From positions 606,116 through 670,115 of the forward strand of contig JAEUVF010000013.1 of the NCBI GenBank assembly GCA_016787265.1: a stretch of DNA of 64,000 nt. The letters are read 5' to 3'. The notes below the pieces were generated by a model. It made no database searches and had not been told where the DNA came from. It saw only the letters and a program-made list of their open reading frames with translations. A program made the position numbers and the translations under genes. The stretch comes from Flavipsychrobacter sp. Lineage in GTDB: Bacteria > Bacteroidota > Bacteroidia > Chitinophagales > Chitinophagaceae. This document shows positions 46,633 through 55,426 of this stretch, piece after piece (position 1 is the first letter of the stretch; the number at the start of each line of letters is the position of its first letter).

Positions 46633-47874
46633 TCATTTACTGCGAATGGCCACTACAGGATCCATTTTTGAGGCGATGGAAGCAGGGATAATTCCCGCCA
46701 GCACACCCACCAGAATACAGATCGAAACAGCGATGGTCATGATTTTTAAGGAAATGGTAATCGGGAATCCAAGGGAGCTGGAAATTACGAGTGTCAAAAG
46801 GAAAACAAGCAGTAATCCAATCATTCCGCCCAATATGCAGAGGAAGGCAGACTCCATCAGGAATTCCATCATGATGGTCATTTTTTTAGCCCCGATTGCT
46901 TTTTTAAGTCCGATTTGCGGGGTCCTTTCCCGCACGGTTACAAACATGATATTGGCCACACCAAACATCCCTACGAAGAGAGAAAGAATCGCAATGAAAA
47001 AGCCTCCCATATTAATACCGGAGAAAATTCCGGCAGCGAATTCACCAAACGCATCTACATCATTCAGGGAAAAATTATCCGTCTGTGTGGGTTTGAGTTT
47101 ACGGATGGAACGCATTGCGCCGGTAACCTCATCACGCAGGGCTTTCATGGGAATGAGTTCTTTACCCTGCAGCATAATTACCGGATCGGAGTACTCTTCC
47201 CTCACCAGGGTTTTCATAAAAGCATAGGGAAGCAACACACAGTTATCAAATTCCCAACCTCCAATAATGGAGGAACCCTGTTTTTTGATAAGACCTACAA
47301 TATTGACATTCCGGTTATAAATGTTAACCAGTTTTCCAACAGCACGTTCCGGTTTGCCGAATAGTTCTTCTGCTACTTTATAACCTATTACCGCTGAATT
47401 GGAGGCATAATCAAAATCGGCCTGCTGGAGGTACCGACCATCAATAACTTCAATGGTCTGGATATTGGAAAAATCTTCTGAAATCCCATACATCCGGACA
47501 TTGTCCAGTTTTTCATCCTGGAATTCAACTTTGTCCATCCGCTGAAGTGCAAATGCAATATTGGCTGCTTCCGGAACCGCTTTCCGCAGCAGATCCATTT
47601 CATGGTATTTGGGAGAAGGGCGATTCAGCAATTTCCAATAGGGGATTTGGCCACTGTAGTCCCACTTATCAATAAAAATGGTATTGCTACCCAGAGCCTT
47701 AATATCTTTCTGAACATTTTTCTCCAGGCTGCTTACAGTTGCCAGTACTCCAATGATACAGAAGATACCAATAGTAATTCCAAACAGGGAAAGAAAGGTT
47801 CTGAGTTTATTGGAACGAAACTCACCCAGTGCCATTTTTAATCCGGTTCCCAGAATTTCGAGGGTTTTACGCAT
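46633..47874 (-). CDS. ABC transporter permease, MacB-like
   Basis: A 413-residue permease with an N-terminal helix, a large periplasmic domain of the MacB_PCD type (about 45-265) and three C-terminal helices of the FtsX fold with GVANIMFVTVRERTPQIGLK. Such proteins move lipoproteins, peptides or macrolides with an ABC ATPase. The ATPase is not adjacent. The single ATPase in the window (ftsE) is far away, so pairing is not supported. Its promoter box is four bases from the ATG. Confidence 0.88.
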   Translation of the reverse strand: MRKTLEILGTGLKMALGEFRSNKLRTFLSLFGITIGIFCIIGVLATVSSLEKNVQKDIKALGSNTIFIDKWDYSGQIPYWKLLNRPSPKYHEMDLLRKAVPEAANIAFALQRMDKVEFQDEKLDNVRMYGISEDFSNIQTIEVIDGRYLQQADFDYASNSAVIGYKVAEELFGKPERAVGKLVNIYNRNVNIVGLIKKQGSSIIGGWEFDNCVLLPYAFMKTLVREEYSDPVIMLQGKELIPMKALRDEVTGAMRSIRKLKPTQTDNFSLNDVDAFGEFAAGIFSGINMGGFFIAILSLFVGMFGVANIMFVTVRERTPQIGLKKAIGAKKMTIMMEFLMESAFLCILGGMIGLLLVFLLTLVISSSLGFPITISLKIMTIAVSICILVGVLAGIIPASIASKMDPVVAIRSK

Positions 47875-47878
47875 AAAT

Positions 47879-47886
47879 CAAAAATA
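47879..47886 (-). promoter_or_regulatory. ABC permease -7 box, leaderless arrangement
   Basis: On the minus strand TATTTTTG is followed by four bases and the start codon at 47874, the same geometry as the threonine aldolase gene. Confidence 0.5.
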
Positions 47887-48010
47887 CTGCTTCCTGATGC
47901 AACTGGTATGAAAAAAGAAGCTTAAATTAGAAGAGAACAATCCGGCCCGGAAACTTCCTGTACCAGCGTTGAATCAGAGGAATTTATTTCATCACTTAAA
48001 TATACTTCCA

Positions 48011-48388
48011 ATGGTTACTACAGACATTTCCCAGTTAGTTGGAGAGTGTGCATCCTGGATCACTACTCTCCGTACAAAAAGGGCCGACTTTACCAGACTC
48101 CGGGAAAAGCTCCAGCAACTTTCCACCAATCTCCAGGATCAGGACACACTCAAAGAACTTGAACACCTCCAGAATCAGTTCTACATTCAATTGATCAACA
48201 TCCATGACCTGAAGCATGCCATCAAAGAGCATGAACAAATTGCCCGCTGGGAAAAAGAAAAAAAAGGGCAGGTTACGGGCGCAACTATCTCTGCACACGA
48301 AGAAATTATGATGCAGTACGAACAATTGAATGATACCCTCGATCATGTGGAGGATGAATTCCGTCATTTCGTCCGCAAAATCGAATGA
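48011..48388 (+). CDS. Coiled-coil hypothetical protein
   Basis: A 125-residue, largely alpha-helical protein with strong heptad patterns between residues 20 and 115, likely a coiled coil. No known family is recognised. The ATG at 48011 is chosen; a longer reading starts at TTG. Its TGA stop abuts a heptad repeat array that fills the entire space up to the EF-G2 start, so the two may be co-transcribed. Confidence 0.65.
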   Translation: MVTTDISQLVGECASWITTLRTKRADFTRLREKLQQLSTNLQDQDTLKELEHLQNQFYIQLINIHDLKHAIKEHEQIARWEKEKKGQVTGATISAHEEIMMQYEQLNDTLDHVEDEFRHFVRKIE

Positions 48389-48513
48389 TGAGAAGTAAGA
48401 AGTAGGAATTATGAATTTAGAATTATGAATTATGAATTTAGAAGTATGAATTTGTAATTAGTGATTCCTTCTTCTCACGTTTCACCTTTCACCTTTCACC
48501 TTTCACTTCTTCC
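48388..48513 (+). repeat. Heptad-phased array B before EF-G2
   Basis: Eighteen 7-bp units in unbroken phase. The left arm has ATGAGAA and GTAAGAA. The middle alternates TTATGAA and TTTAGAA. The right arm has TTCTCAC, GTTTCAC and three CTTTCAC, the reverse complement of GTGAAAG. It therefore has an inverted overall plan. It fills the gap from the stop of the coiled-coil gene to two bases before the EF-G2 ATG at 48516. Confidence 0.9.
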
Positions 48514-48515
48514 TT

Positions 48516-50651
48516 ATGTCTGCAGAATTCGACACCTCACATGTCAAAAACATTGTCTTGCTCGGCCATGCAGGTTCCGGTAAGACCACTTTAGCGGAAA
48601 GCATGGTATACGAAGCGGGGCTGATCCCCCGGCGCGGAACCATTTCCAGCCATTCCACACTCGGTGATTATCATGAATTGGAAAAAGAAAGAGGAAACTC
48701 GATTTTTTCAAAATTACTGCATACCCGATGGCGTGGATATAAGATCAATATAATTGACACACCCGGTTATGATGATTTCTGTGGGGAAGTGATCGCCTCA
48801 CTTCGGGTTGCCGATACCGGTGTAATGGTACTCAATGCAGCAATGGGCGTTGAAGTAGGTACCGATATCATCTGGCAATACACGGAATCCTTTAAAACGC
48901 CAATGCTTTTTGCGGTAAATCAGCTGGACCATGAAAAAGCCGATTTCGATAAAACCGTGCAGGATGCAAAAGATCATTTCGGCAACAAAATCGTAGTGGT
49001 ACAATACCCTTTGCAACAGGGAGCTGGCTTTCATGAAATTGTAGACGTTTTAAGGATGACGCTCTACAAGTTTCATGATACCGGTGGCAAACCGGAAAAA
49101 TTACCCATCCCGGAACAGGAGCGCGAAAAAGCGGAGCAACTGCATAAAGACCTGGTAGAAGCAGTTGCCAGCAACGATGAAACACTTATGGAACATTATT
49201 TTGAAAAAGGTGAGCTGGAGGAGGATGAGATGAAGGAAGGTTTGAAAAAAGCCATGATTAATCATGATCTTTTCCCTCTGTTTTGCGTGTCAGCCGAACG
49301 CAATATGGGGAGCGGCCGGTTGATGGGTTTCATTGATAATGTTTGTCCAGGTGCCAATGAAATGCCACCCCAGCAAACCATACAGGGAAAGCACCTGCTC
49401 TGCCGATCCGATGCCCCCAGTTGTCTTTTTGTATATAAAACAGTTTCAGAACCACATGTAGGAGAACTATCTTTTTTCAAGGTTTATTCAGGAGTGGTCA
49501 AATCGGGTATGGAATTGATGAATGCCAATACCCGGGTAAGTGAAAAAATCAACCAGTTGTTTATTGTGGAAGGAAACAAACGAACAGCGGTGAATGAATT
49601 GGCAGCAGGTGACCTGGGTGCTACTCTTAAATTGAAAAATACACATGTCAACAATACGCTTTGTGATAAATCGAATCCAATAGAATTGGTGCCCATCCGT
49701 TTTCCCGCCCCCAATTTGAGTGTGGCTATAGAACCTGCAGTAAAAGGAGAGGAAGAAAAGTTATCCCAGGCACTACATATGCTGGTTGAGGAAGATCCCA
49801 CCATTCGGGTGGAAGTTTCGGCGGAATTGAAACAGACCCTGTTGCATTGCATGGGAGATATGCACCTTGCGGTAATTAAATGGAAATTACAAAACCAGTT
49901 CCACCTGGAAGCCCGCTTTTCCAAACCCCGGATTGCCTATCGGGAAACCATCCGCAAAACGGCTGAAGCCCAGTACAGGCATAAAAAACAATCGGGTGGA
50001 TCCGGTCAATTCGCTGAAGTGCATCTTCGAATTGAGCCCTGGTATGAAGGTATGCCTGAACCAAATGGTTTAACTGTTCGAAACCGGGAAACACATAAAC
50101 TGCCATGGGGCGGCAATCTTGTCTATTACAACTGTATCGTTGGAGGAGCCATAGATACACGCTTCCTTCCCTCTATTCTGAAAGGAATTATGGAAAAAAT
50201 GCAGGAAGGTCCCCTGACGGGTAGTTATGTACGCGATATAAGAATAGCCGTATATGATGGTAAAATGCACCCGGTCGATTCCAATGATATTTCCTTTAAA
50301 CTGGCTGGTTTGCAGGCTTTTCGCCAGGCTTTCCAACAAGCCGATCCACAGGTCCTGGAGCCAGTCGGTAAAGTGGAAGTTATTTGTCCGGATGATCTGA
50401 CAGGTCCGGTTATAGGAGATTTACAAACCAGGAGGGCAATTGTGGAGGGACTCGAATCAGAAGGGCATTTCACAAAGATCAATGCTAAAGTTCCGCTGGC
50501 TGAACTCTATGAATATGCTTCTTCGCTTCGTTCGATTACCCAGGGCCGGGCACGTTTCAGCATCCAGTTCGACCACTATGCACCCGTACCTTATGAATTA
50601 CAGAAAAAATTAATGGAAGAATACAGCCGGCAGGCTGAGTTGGTGGAATAG
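48516..50651 (+). CDS. fusA2: Elongation factor G paralogue (EF-G2/FusA2 type)
   Basis: A 711-residue EF-G-like translational GTPase with all five EF-G domains. The G1 loop is GHAGSGKT (17-24), G4 is NQLD (135-138), and the switch I region reads ERGNSI instead of ERGITI. In G3 the catalytic His of DTPGH is replaced by Tyr (DTPGY, 81-85). The Bacteroides EF-G2 proteins, which have been reported to support translation without GTP hydrolysis under starvation, also lack this His. A normal EF-G must exist elsewhere. The whole leader of the gene is heptad array B. Confidence 0.88.
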   Translation: MSAEFDTSHVKNIVLLGHAGSGKTTLAESMVYEAGLIPRRGTISSHSTLGDYHELEKERGNSIFSKLLHTRWRGYKINIIDTPGYDDFCGEVIASLRVADTGVMVLNAAMGVEVGTDIIWQYTESFKTPMLFAVNQLDHEKADFDKTVQDAKDHFGNKIVVVQYPLQQGAGFHEIVDVLRMTLYKFHDTGGKPEKLPIPEQEREKAEQLHKDLVEAVASNDETLMEHYFEKGELEEDEMKEGLKKAMINHDLFPLFCVSAERNMGSGRLMGFIDNVCPGANEMPPQQTIQGKHLLCRSDAPSCLFVYKTVSEPHVGELSFFKVYSGVVKSGMELMNANTRVSEKINQLFIVEGNKRTAVNELAAGDLGATLKLKNTHVNNTLCDKSNPIELVPIRFPAPNLSVAIEPAVKGEEEKLSQALHMLVEEDPTIRVEVSAELKQTLLHCMGDMHLAVIKWKLQNQFHLEARFSKPRIAYRETIRKTAEAQYRHKKQSGGSGQFAEVHLRIEPWYEGMPEPNGLTVRNRETHKLPWGGNLVYYNCIVGGAIDTRFLPSILKGIMEKMQEGPLTGSYVRDIRIAVYDGKMHPVDSNDISFKLAGLQAFRQAFQQADPQVLEPVGKVEVICPDDLTGPVIGDLQTRRAIVEGLESEGHFTKINAKVPLAELYEYASSLRSITQGRARFSIQFDHYAPVPYELQKKLMEEYSRQAELVE

Positions 50652-50757
50652 CTTATCGAAGTAGCTTTTCGATGAATGGAACAATGATTTTATTTTGTGC
50701 ACCGTTTAAGATCTGTTCCGTTTTTAATCGACGTACCCATTGAAAATTTCCACACCT

Positions 50758-51003
50758 ATGAACGAACAGTTGTACTTCAACGACCAGGCACATATTGCCG
50801 AAAAGTTTCAGTTAATCCAGGAGCATTTGCAGGATACCAGTAAAATGGCTGTGCTGAAAATCCGCAACTGGAAATTAGTGGAGCATCTGCCGGAGACAAG
50901 CCAACGCTATCAGAAGCATATGCACCAGACACTATTCAACATTGTTCCGAATGAGTTCATTCTTTGCGAAGTGGGATATTATTTCTCCCCACTGAACAAC
51001 TGA
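50758..51003 (+). CDS. Small hypothetical protein
   Basis: An 81-residue protein of no recognised family, mostly alpha-helical in its first half (NDQAHIAEKFQLIQEHLQD). The ATG at 50758 is taken; a longer reading starts with TTG. A weak inverted repeat (ATCGAA at 50655, TTCGAT at 50668) sits between it and the EF-G2 stop. A strong terminator starts two bases after its stop, which supports that it is a real transcribed gene. Confidence 0.6.
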   Translation: MNEQLYFNDQAHIAEKFQLIQEHLQDTSKMAVLKIRNWKLVEHLPETSQRYQKHMHQTLFNIVPNEFILCEVGYYFSPLNN

Positions 51004-51004
51004 T

Positions 51005-51034
51005 AAAAAAGGGCCGATTTCACGGCCCTTTTTT
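51005..51034 (+). terminator. Intrinsic terminator after the 81-residue gene
   Basis: AAAAAAGGGCCG at 51005-51016 pairs perfectly with CGGCCCTTTTTT at 51023-51034, with a six-base loop. Confidence 0.92.
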
Positions 51035-51041
51035 ATCTTTA
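51034..51041 (+). promoter_or_regulatory. AI-2E transporter -7-like box, leaderless arrangement
   Basis: TATCTTTA differs from TAnnTTTG only in the last base. It begins at the end of the preceding terminator and is again four bases before the ATG (51046). Confidence 0.35.
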
Positions 51042-51045
51042 TTAT

Positions 51046-52071
51046 ATGCCAAAACTAAATCAGGTATTATTATTTGTGGTTCTTAGCTGCATACTTTTAT
51101 ATGCTGGCCGATCTTTATTCATTCCACTAAGCTTTGCTTTATTGATCAGTTTCATTCTTTATCCTATTTGTAAATGGATGGAACAAAAAGGCCTCTCCAA
51201 ATCGGTTGCCATACTTGTCAATCTTTTTTTGCTGACTATCTTACTCGGAGGTATTGTATTCCTGCTGGTCATTCAACTCAGACAGTTCGGATCCGAATGG
51301 CCCCTCCTGAAAGAAAAGATCAACCAGTCGATCAACAATCTTTCTGTCTATCTCAATGATGAATGGCAGATTGATAGTGTTACGCAACAAACCTATACCG
51401 ATCAGGTGCTCCGCAATGCTCCGGGTTATCTTTTCAACTTTTTACAAAAGACCATCACCAGTTCTGCTGTTTCCCTCGTTTTGTTGTTTCTGATTCCGAT
51501 CTACAGTTTTCTTATTTTATATTACCGGAACCGTTTGATGAAAGCCCTGGTTTTACTGATCCCTGTAAAGTACCGGCCACGTATAACCGAAATCGTTCAG
51601 TTGGCAATTCAATCCTATTACAATTTTATTAAAGGCATGCTGGCTGTTTATCTGATCGTTGGCATTTTGAACAGTGTTGGTTTGCTGCTGCTGGGGGTGC
51701 CACATGCCATCCTCTTTGGAGTGATCGCCGCTATTCTGACTTTTATTCCCTATGTCGGTATCTTAGTGGCTTCCCTGTTCCCGATTACCTTATCCTGGGT
51801 TACCTACAATTCTATCTGGTATCCTATTGGTGTAATTGCCGTATTTGGTGTGGTACAATACCTGGAAGCCAATGTAATTTTCCCCTGGGCCGTTTCACGG
51901 AAACTCGAATTAAATACCCTTTTTACCATCATCGCCATAATTCTTGGCGGTATTCTATGGGGTGCAGCAGGTATGATACTGTTTGTTCCATTTGCAGCCA
52001 TTCTGAAATTAGTTGCTGAACGAATTGAAGGAGGAACACCCCTGGTACTATTACTGGGGGATGACAAGTAG
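51046..52071 (+). CDS. AI-2E family transporter (PerM/YdiK type)
   Basis: A 341-residue inner-membrane protein of the AI-2E/PerM family, with about eight hydrophobic segments, the GNLGLMLGLG-like start replaced by LFVVLSCILLYAGRSLFIPL, and the conserved C-terminal block GILVASLFPITLSW. Some members export autoinducer-2; others carry sodium/proton antiport. The substrate here is open. It follows a strong terminator, so it has its own start. Confidence 0.85.
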   Translation: MPKLNQVLLFVVLSCILLYAGRSLFIPLSFALLISFILYPICKWMEQKGLSKSVAILVNLFLLTILLGGIVFLLVIQLRQFGSEWPLLKEKINQSINNLSVYLNDEWQIDSVTQQTYTDQVLRNAPGYLFNFLQKTITSSAVSLVLLFLIPIYSFLILYYRNRLMKALVLLIPVKYRPRITEIVQLAIQSYYNFIKGMLAVYLIVGILNSVGLLLLGVPHAILFGVIAAILTFIPYVGILVASLFPITLSWVTYNSIWYPIGVIAVFGVVQYLEANVIFPWAVSRKLELNTLFTIIAIILGGILWGAAGMILFVPFAAILKLVAERIEGGTPLVLLLGDDK

Positions 52072-52137
52072 AGAAACTACCAACTGTTAGCATTTGAATC
52101 TGATTCCGTATTTTCGTTACTCAACTGAAAAAACCAT

Positions 52138-53319
52138 ATGAAGGAAGTTTATATTGTTGCTGCCGTCCGTACTCCCATGGGTAGTTTTGGCGGAGCACTG
52201 AAAGACATTAGCGCCACCCAATTGGGTTCTATTGCCATTAAAGGTGCGCTTGCAAAAGCAAAGCTTTCTGCCGACCAGGTAGAAGATGTTTTGATGGGTT
52301 CTGTTATACAGGCCAACCTGGGACAGGCACCAGCCAGGCAGGCAGCAAAATTTGCGGGATTGCCTGATAAAGTGAATTGTACAACCATCAATAAAGTGTG
52401 TGCCAGTGGAATGAAAGCTGTTGCCCTGGGTGCGCAAAGCATTCTGCTGGGGGATGCTTCCATCGTGGTAGCCGGCGGTATGGAAAGTATGAGCAATGTA
52501 CCTTTTTATGTTGATCAGCTTCGCTGGGGCAACAAATATGGAAATTCCTCCCTTATTGACGGACTTGCAAAAGATGGCTTAACGGATGTCTACGACGGCC
52601 TTGCAATGGGAAATGCCGCAGAAAAATGTGCGCGTGAATGTGGCATCAGCCGGGAAGACCAGGATCAGTTCGCGATTGAAAGTTATAAAAGAAGCCAGGC
52701 AGCCTGGACAGATGGAAAATTTGATGCGGAAGTTGTACCGGTTCCCATTCCCCAAAGGAAAGGGGAGCCAATACTATTTTCCAAAGATGAAGAACCCTGG
52801 AATGTAAAATTTGAAAAGATTCCGGAATTAAAACCGGCTTTTCAAAAAGATGGTTCAGTAACTGCAGCCAATTCATCCACGATGAATGATGGTGCAGCAG
52901 CACTGATTCTGGTTAGCAAAGAAAAGCTGGATGAACTCGGTCTTAAGCCAATTGCCAGGATTCTTTCCTATGCGGATGCGGAACAGGCGCCGGAATGGTT
53001 TACCACTACACCATCACTGGCTGTACCCAAAGCTGTTGCAAAAGCGGGTTTGTCCATGCAGGATATTGATTACTGGGAATTAAATGAAGCTTTTGCTGTG
53101 GTGGGAATTGAAAACAGCCGCCGCATGCAGCTCGATCCCGCTAAAGTGAATGTTCACGGTGGAGCAGTTTCACTGGGGCATCCCTTAGGCTGCAGTGGTG
53201 CACGAATTCTGGTATCTCTCATCCATATTTTAAAAGATAAAAAAGCCCGGTACGGGGCAGCAGGTATCTGCAATGGCGGAGGCGGAGCTTCTGCCATGGT
53301 AATCGAAAATCTGGCATAA
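52138..53319 (+). CDS. Acetyl-CoA C-acetyltransferase (thiolase)
   Basis: Thiolase II-type enzyme of 393 residues that condenses or cleaves acetoacetyl-CoA. The nucleophilic cysteine is in INKVCASGMKAV (about residue 88), and the active-site NEAFAVV and the C-terminal CNGGGGASAM with the second cysteine are present. The 393 residues match AtoB/PhaA. It lies 67 bases after the AI-2E gene and ten before a GNAT gene. Confidence 0.93.
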   Translation: MKEVYIVAAVRTPMGSFGGALKDISATQLGSIAIKGALAKAKLSADQVEDVLMGSVIQANLGQAPARQAAKFAGLPDKVNCTTINKVCASGMKAVALGAQSILLGDASIVVAGGMESMSNVPFYVDQLRWGNKYGNSSLIDGLAKDGLTDVYDGLAMGNAAEKCARECGISREDQDQFAIESYKRSQAAWTDGKFDAEVVPVPIPQRKGEPILFSKDEEPWNVKFEKIPELKPAFQKDGSVTAANSSTMNDGAAALILVSKEKLDELGLKPIARILSYADAEQAPEWFTTTPSLAVPKAVAKAGLSMQDIDYWELNEAFAVVGIENSRRMQLDPAKVNVHGGAVSLGHPLGCSGARILVSLIHILKDKKARYGAAGICNGGGGASAMVIENLA

Positions 53320-53328
53320 CTTGCCAAG

Positions 53329-53862
53329 ATGAATATTTTACCGGTAACAAATGAACAAAAAGCTTTATTGGCAGACCTGAGCCGGCAAACCTTTGCAGAT
53401 ACTTTTTCGTCTTACAACAAGCCGGAAGACATGCAGTTATTCCTGGATAAACAGTTTTCAAGGGAACAACTGATGGCAGAAATAGATGAGCCGGACAATT
53501 ATTTCTTTATTGCCTGGCAGGATGGTGAACCATTGGGATATATGCGTCTTAGATATTGGGAAACGCAACCCTATAGTTGTTTGCCTTCCGAACCTACTGT
53601 TGAAATTACCCGCTTGTACGCCACCCAGTCTGCTATCGGAAAAGGTGTTGGAAAAGCGATGATGCAGTTTGCACTTGATTTTGCAGCTTCGAAAATGGTA
53701 AACCAGGTTTGGCTGGGAGTATGGGAACACAATGAAAGGGCTCTTCAATTTTACCACAAATGGGGGTTTGAACGAAAAGGAGACCATGAATTCTTATTGG
53801 GCACCGATCTTCAAACCGACTGGTTAATGGCTAAAGAATTAAGGGATTTGGTTAAAATTTGA
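53329..53862 (+). CDS. GNAT-family N-acetyltransferase
   Basis: A 177-residue GCN5-like acetyltransferase. The acetyl-CoA pyrophosphate loop is in IGKGVGKAMMQFALDFA (about residues 103-119), and NQVWLGVWEHNERALQFYHKWGF carries the conserved NxRA-like region (the longer string is cut here). The acceptor, amino acid, protein or drug, is unknown. It follows the thiolase gene by ten bases. Confidence 0.85.
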   Translation: MNILPVTNEQKALLADLSRQTFADTFSSYNKPEDMQLFLDKQFSREQLMAEIDEPDNYFFIAWQDGEPLGYMRLRYWETQPYSCLPSEPTVEITRLYATQSAIGKGVGKAMMQFALDFAASKMVNQVWLGVWEHNERALQFYHKWGFERKGDHEFLLGTDLQTDWLMAKELRDLVKI

Positions 53863-53937
53863 AGCAAAATCCCGATTTCTGGCTGAACAGAGCAACCAAA
53901 CGTAAAACTTAAACGTAAATTGAAAATAAAATCCCAT

Positions 53938-55311
53938 ATGAAACGCATAGTGTTGTTATCTCTGATGGCAGGTTGGGTTCTTGTAGCCTGTCAGAAAAAA
54001 GTGGAAGACCCGGAACCAAATCCACCAGGACCAACTCCGCCAACAGCAGACCAGCTCCTGAAAGATTCCGTAATGCTGTTTACAAGAGATATTTATCTCT
54101 GGTACAACCAGATTCCGGCAAGCTTCAATGGCCGCAATTATGCGGATCCTGATAAAATCATGGAAGCGATCAGACCCTATAGCAGGGAATCCGGCTTTAC
54201 CAATCCGGTAGACCGATGGAGTTTCGCTGTTAAACAAGCTGATTGGGACAATGCCAGCAGCGGCATTGCTGCCGACCTGGGCATGGGCATCTTTTTCCGC
54301 TCAAACAATGATCTTCGGGTAACCTATGTTGAAAAAGACGGAGCAGCCGGAAAAGCCGGAGTCCAGAGAAGCTGGAGGCTGTTAAAAATCAATGGAAATA
54401 GTTCTATCAATACCTCCGACGCTAGCATCAATTTTATAGTGGATGCCATTTATGGTGGTAAAGCCGCTACTATTGAGTTTCAAAAACCGGATGGTACTAT
54501 CCAGGAAATTGCGCTTAATCCAAGCACTTACCAGGAATATCCACTGGCGTTGGATTCCGTTTACACGAACGGCGGAAAGAAAATCGGGTATATCGTTTTG
54601 AATTCTTTTTTAGGTGACCAGGCACAGATTAGATCTGCAATGGCTTCCACCTTTGCTGATTTTGGAACGCAGGGAGTAAATGAACTCATTGTGGATTTGC
54701 GTTACAATGGTGGCGGATTCGTTTCCCTGTGGGAAGAAATGGGTAACTACCTCGCCCCAACATCCGCCAACAGTAAAACCATGTACCGTCAAAGCTATAA
54801 TAACAAATACTCCGATTATGATACCACGGTGTTTTTTAATAAGAAGGGAACAGTAAATCCTTCCAAAATTGTATTCATTATTTCTCAAAACACCGCATCC
54901 GCAAGTGAAGGGTTAATTAACAGCCTAACTCCGCATACAGAGGTAAAAATTGTTGGACCAAGTCCATCAAATGGTAAACCTGTCGGATATTTTCCGATTC
55001 CGGTTGGAAGCTGGTACATCCTGCCTGTTAGCTTCCGTACGGTTAACAGTGCAAACCAGGGTAATTTTTTCAACGGATTTATCCCGGAAAGCCAGGTGCC
55101 GGACGGACTTGATAAACCATGGGGCGACCTGACCGAGGATTGCCTGGCCAGTGCTATGAAATACCTGACCACCGGTTCTTTTCGTGCAGCCACCAATGAA
55201 TCCAGCCGCCTTTCGGCTGATTTCCTTGAAAGTTATAAACGGCTGCCTCTGAAAAAAATGAAAGTGCTGGTGGAAGACCGCCGGAATTTGTCTGAAAGAC
55301 TCAAGAATTAA
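53938..55311 (+). CDS. S41-family C-terminal processing peptidase, lipoprotein
   Basis: A 457-residue exported peptidase. The signal ends in lipobox VLVAC (cysteine near 18), followed by a Pro-rich linker and a PDZ-like region at about 100-190. The S41 catalytic core carries the nucleophile in SQNTASASEGL. The Lys-type general base is less obvious here. It resembles the Bacteroidota S41 lipoproteins, some of which degrade host or environmental proteins at the surface. The ATG at 53938 is chosen over an upstream TTG. Confidence 0.86.
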   Translation: MKRIVLLSLMAGWVLVACQKKVEDPEPNPPGPTPPTADQLLKDSVMLFTRDIYLWYNQIPASFNGRNYADPDKIMEAIRPYSRESGFTNPVDRWSFAVKQADWDNASSGIAADLGMGIFFRSNNDLRVTYVEKDGAAGKAGVQRSWRLLKINGNSSINTSDASINFIVDAIYGGKAATIEFQKPDGTIQEIALNPSTYQEYPLALDSVYTNGGKKIGYIVLNSFLGDQAQIRSAMASTFADFGTQGVNELIVDLRYNGGGFVSLWEEMGNYLAPTSANSKTMYRQSYNNKYSDYDTTVFFNKKGTVNPSKIVFIISQNTASASEGLINSLTPHTEVKIVGPSPSNGKPVGYFPIPVGSWYILPVSFRTVNSANQGNFFNGFIPESQVPDGLDKPWGDLTEDCLASAMKYLTTGSFRAATNESSRLSADFLESYKRLPLKKMKVLVEDRRNLSERLKN

Positions 55312-55325
55312 GTATAAACCGTTCA

Positions 55326-55358
55326 GCGAAAAGCCCCCAGAGAGGGGGCTTTTCGCAT
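55326..55358 (+). terminator. Terminator hairpin after the S41 gene
   Basis: A perfect 13-bp stem, GCGAAAAGCCCCC at 55326-55338 with GGGGGCTTTTCGC at 55344-55356 and a five-base loop, but no long T run. Confidence 0.8.
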
Positions 55359-55371
55359 TTATAGTGGAATT

Positions 55372-55403
55372 TTTGCGCATTTGGAGTGTAACCAATAAAT
55401 TTG
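55372..55403 (+). promoter_or_regulatory. pdhB promoter
   Basis: TTTG at 55372-55375, spacer of 20, and TAAATTTG at 55396-55403: a full Bacteroidota consensus, 23 bases before the ATG at 55427. Confidence 0.7.
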
Positions 55404-55426
55404 CCACTCCTTATAAAAACAAAAGA

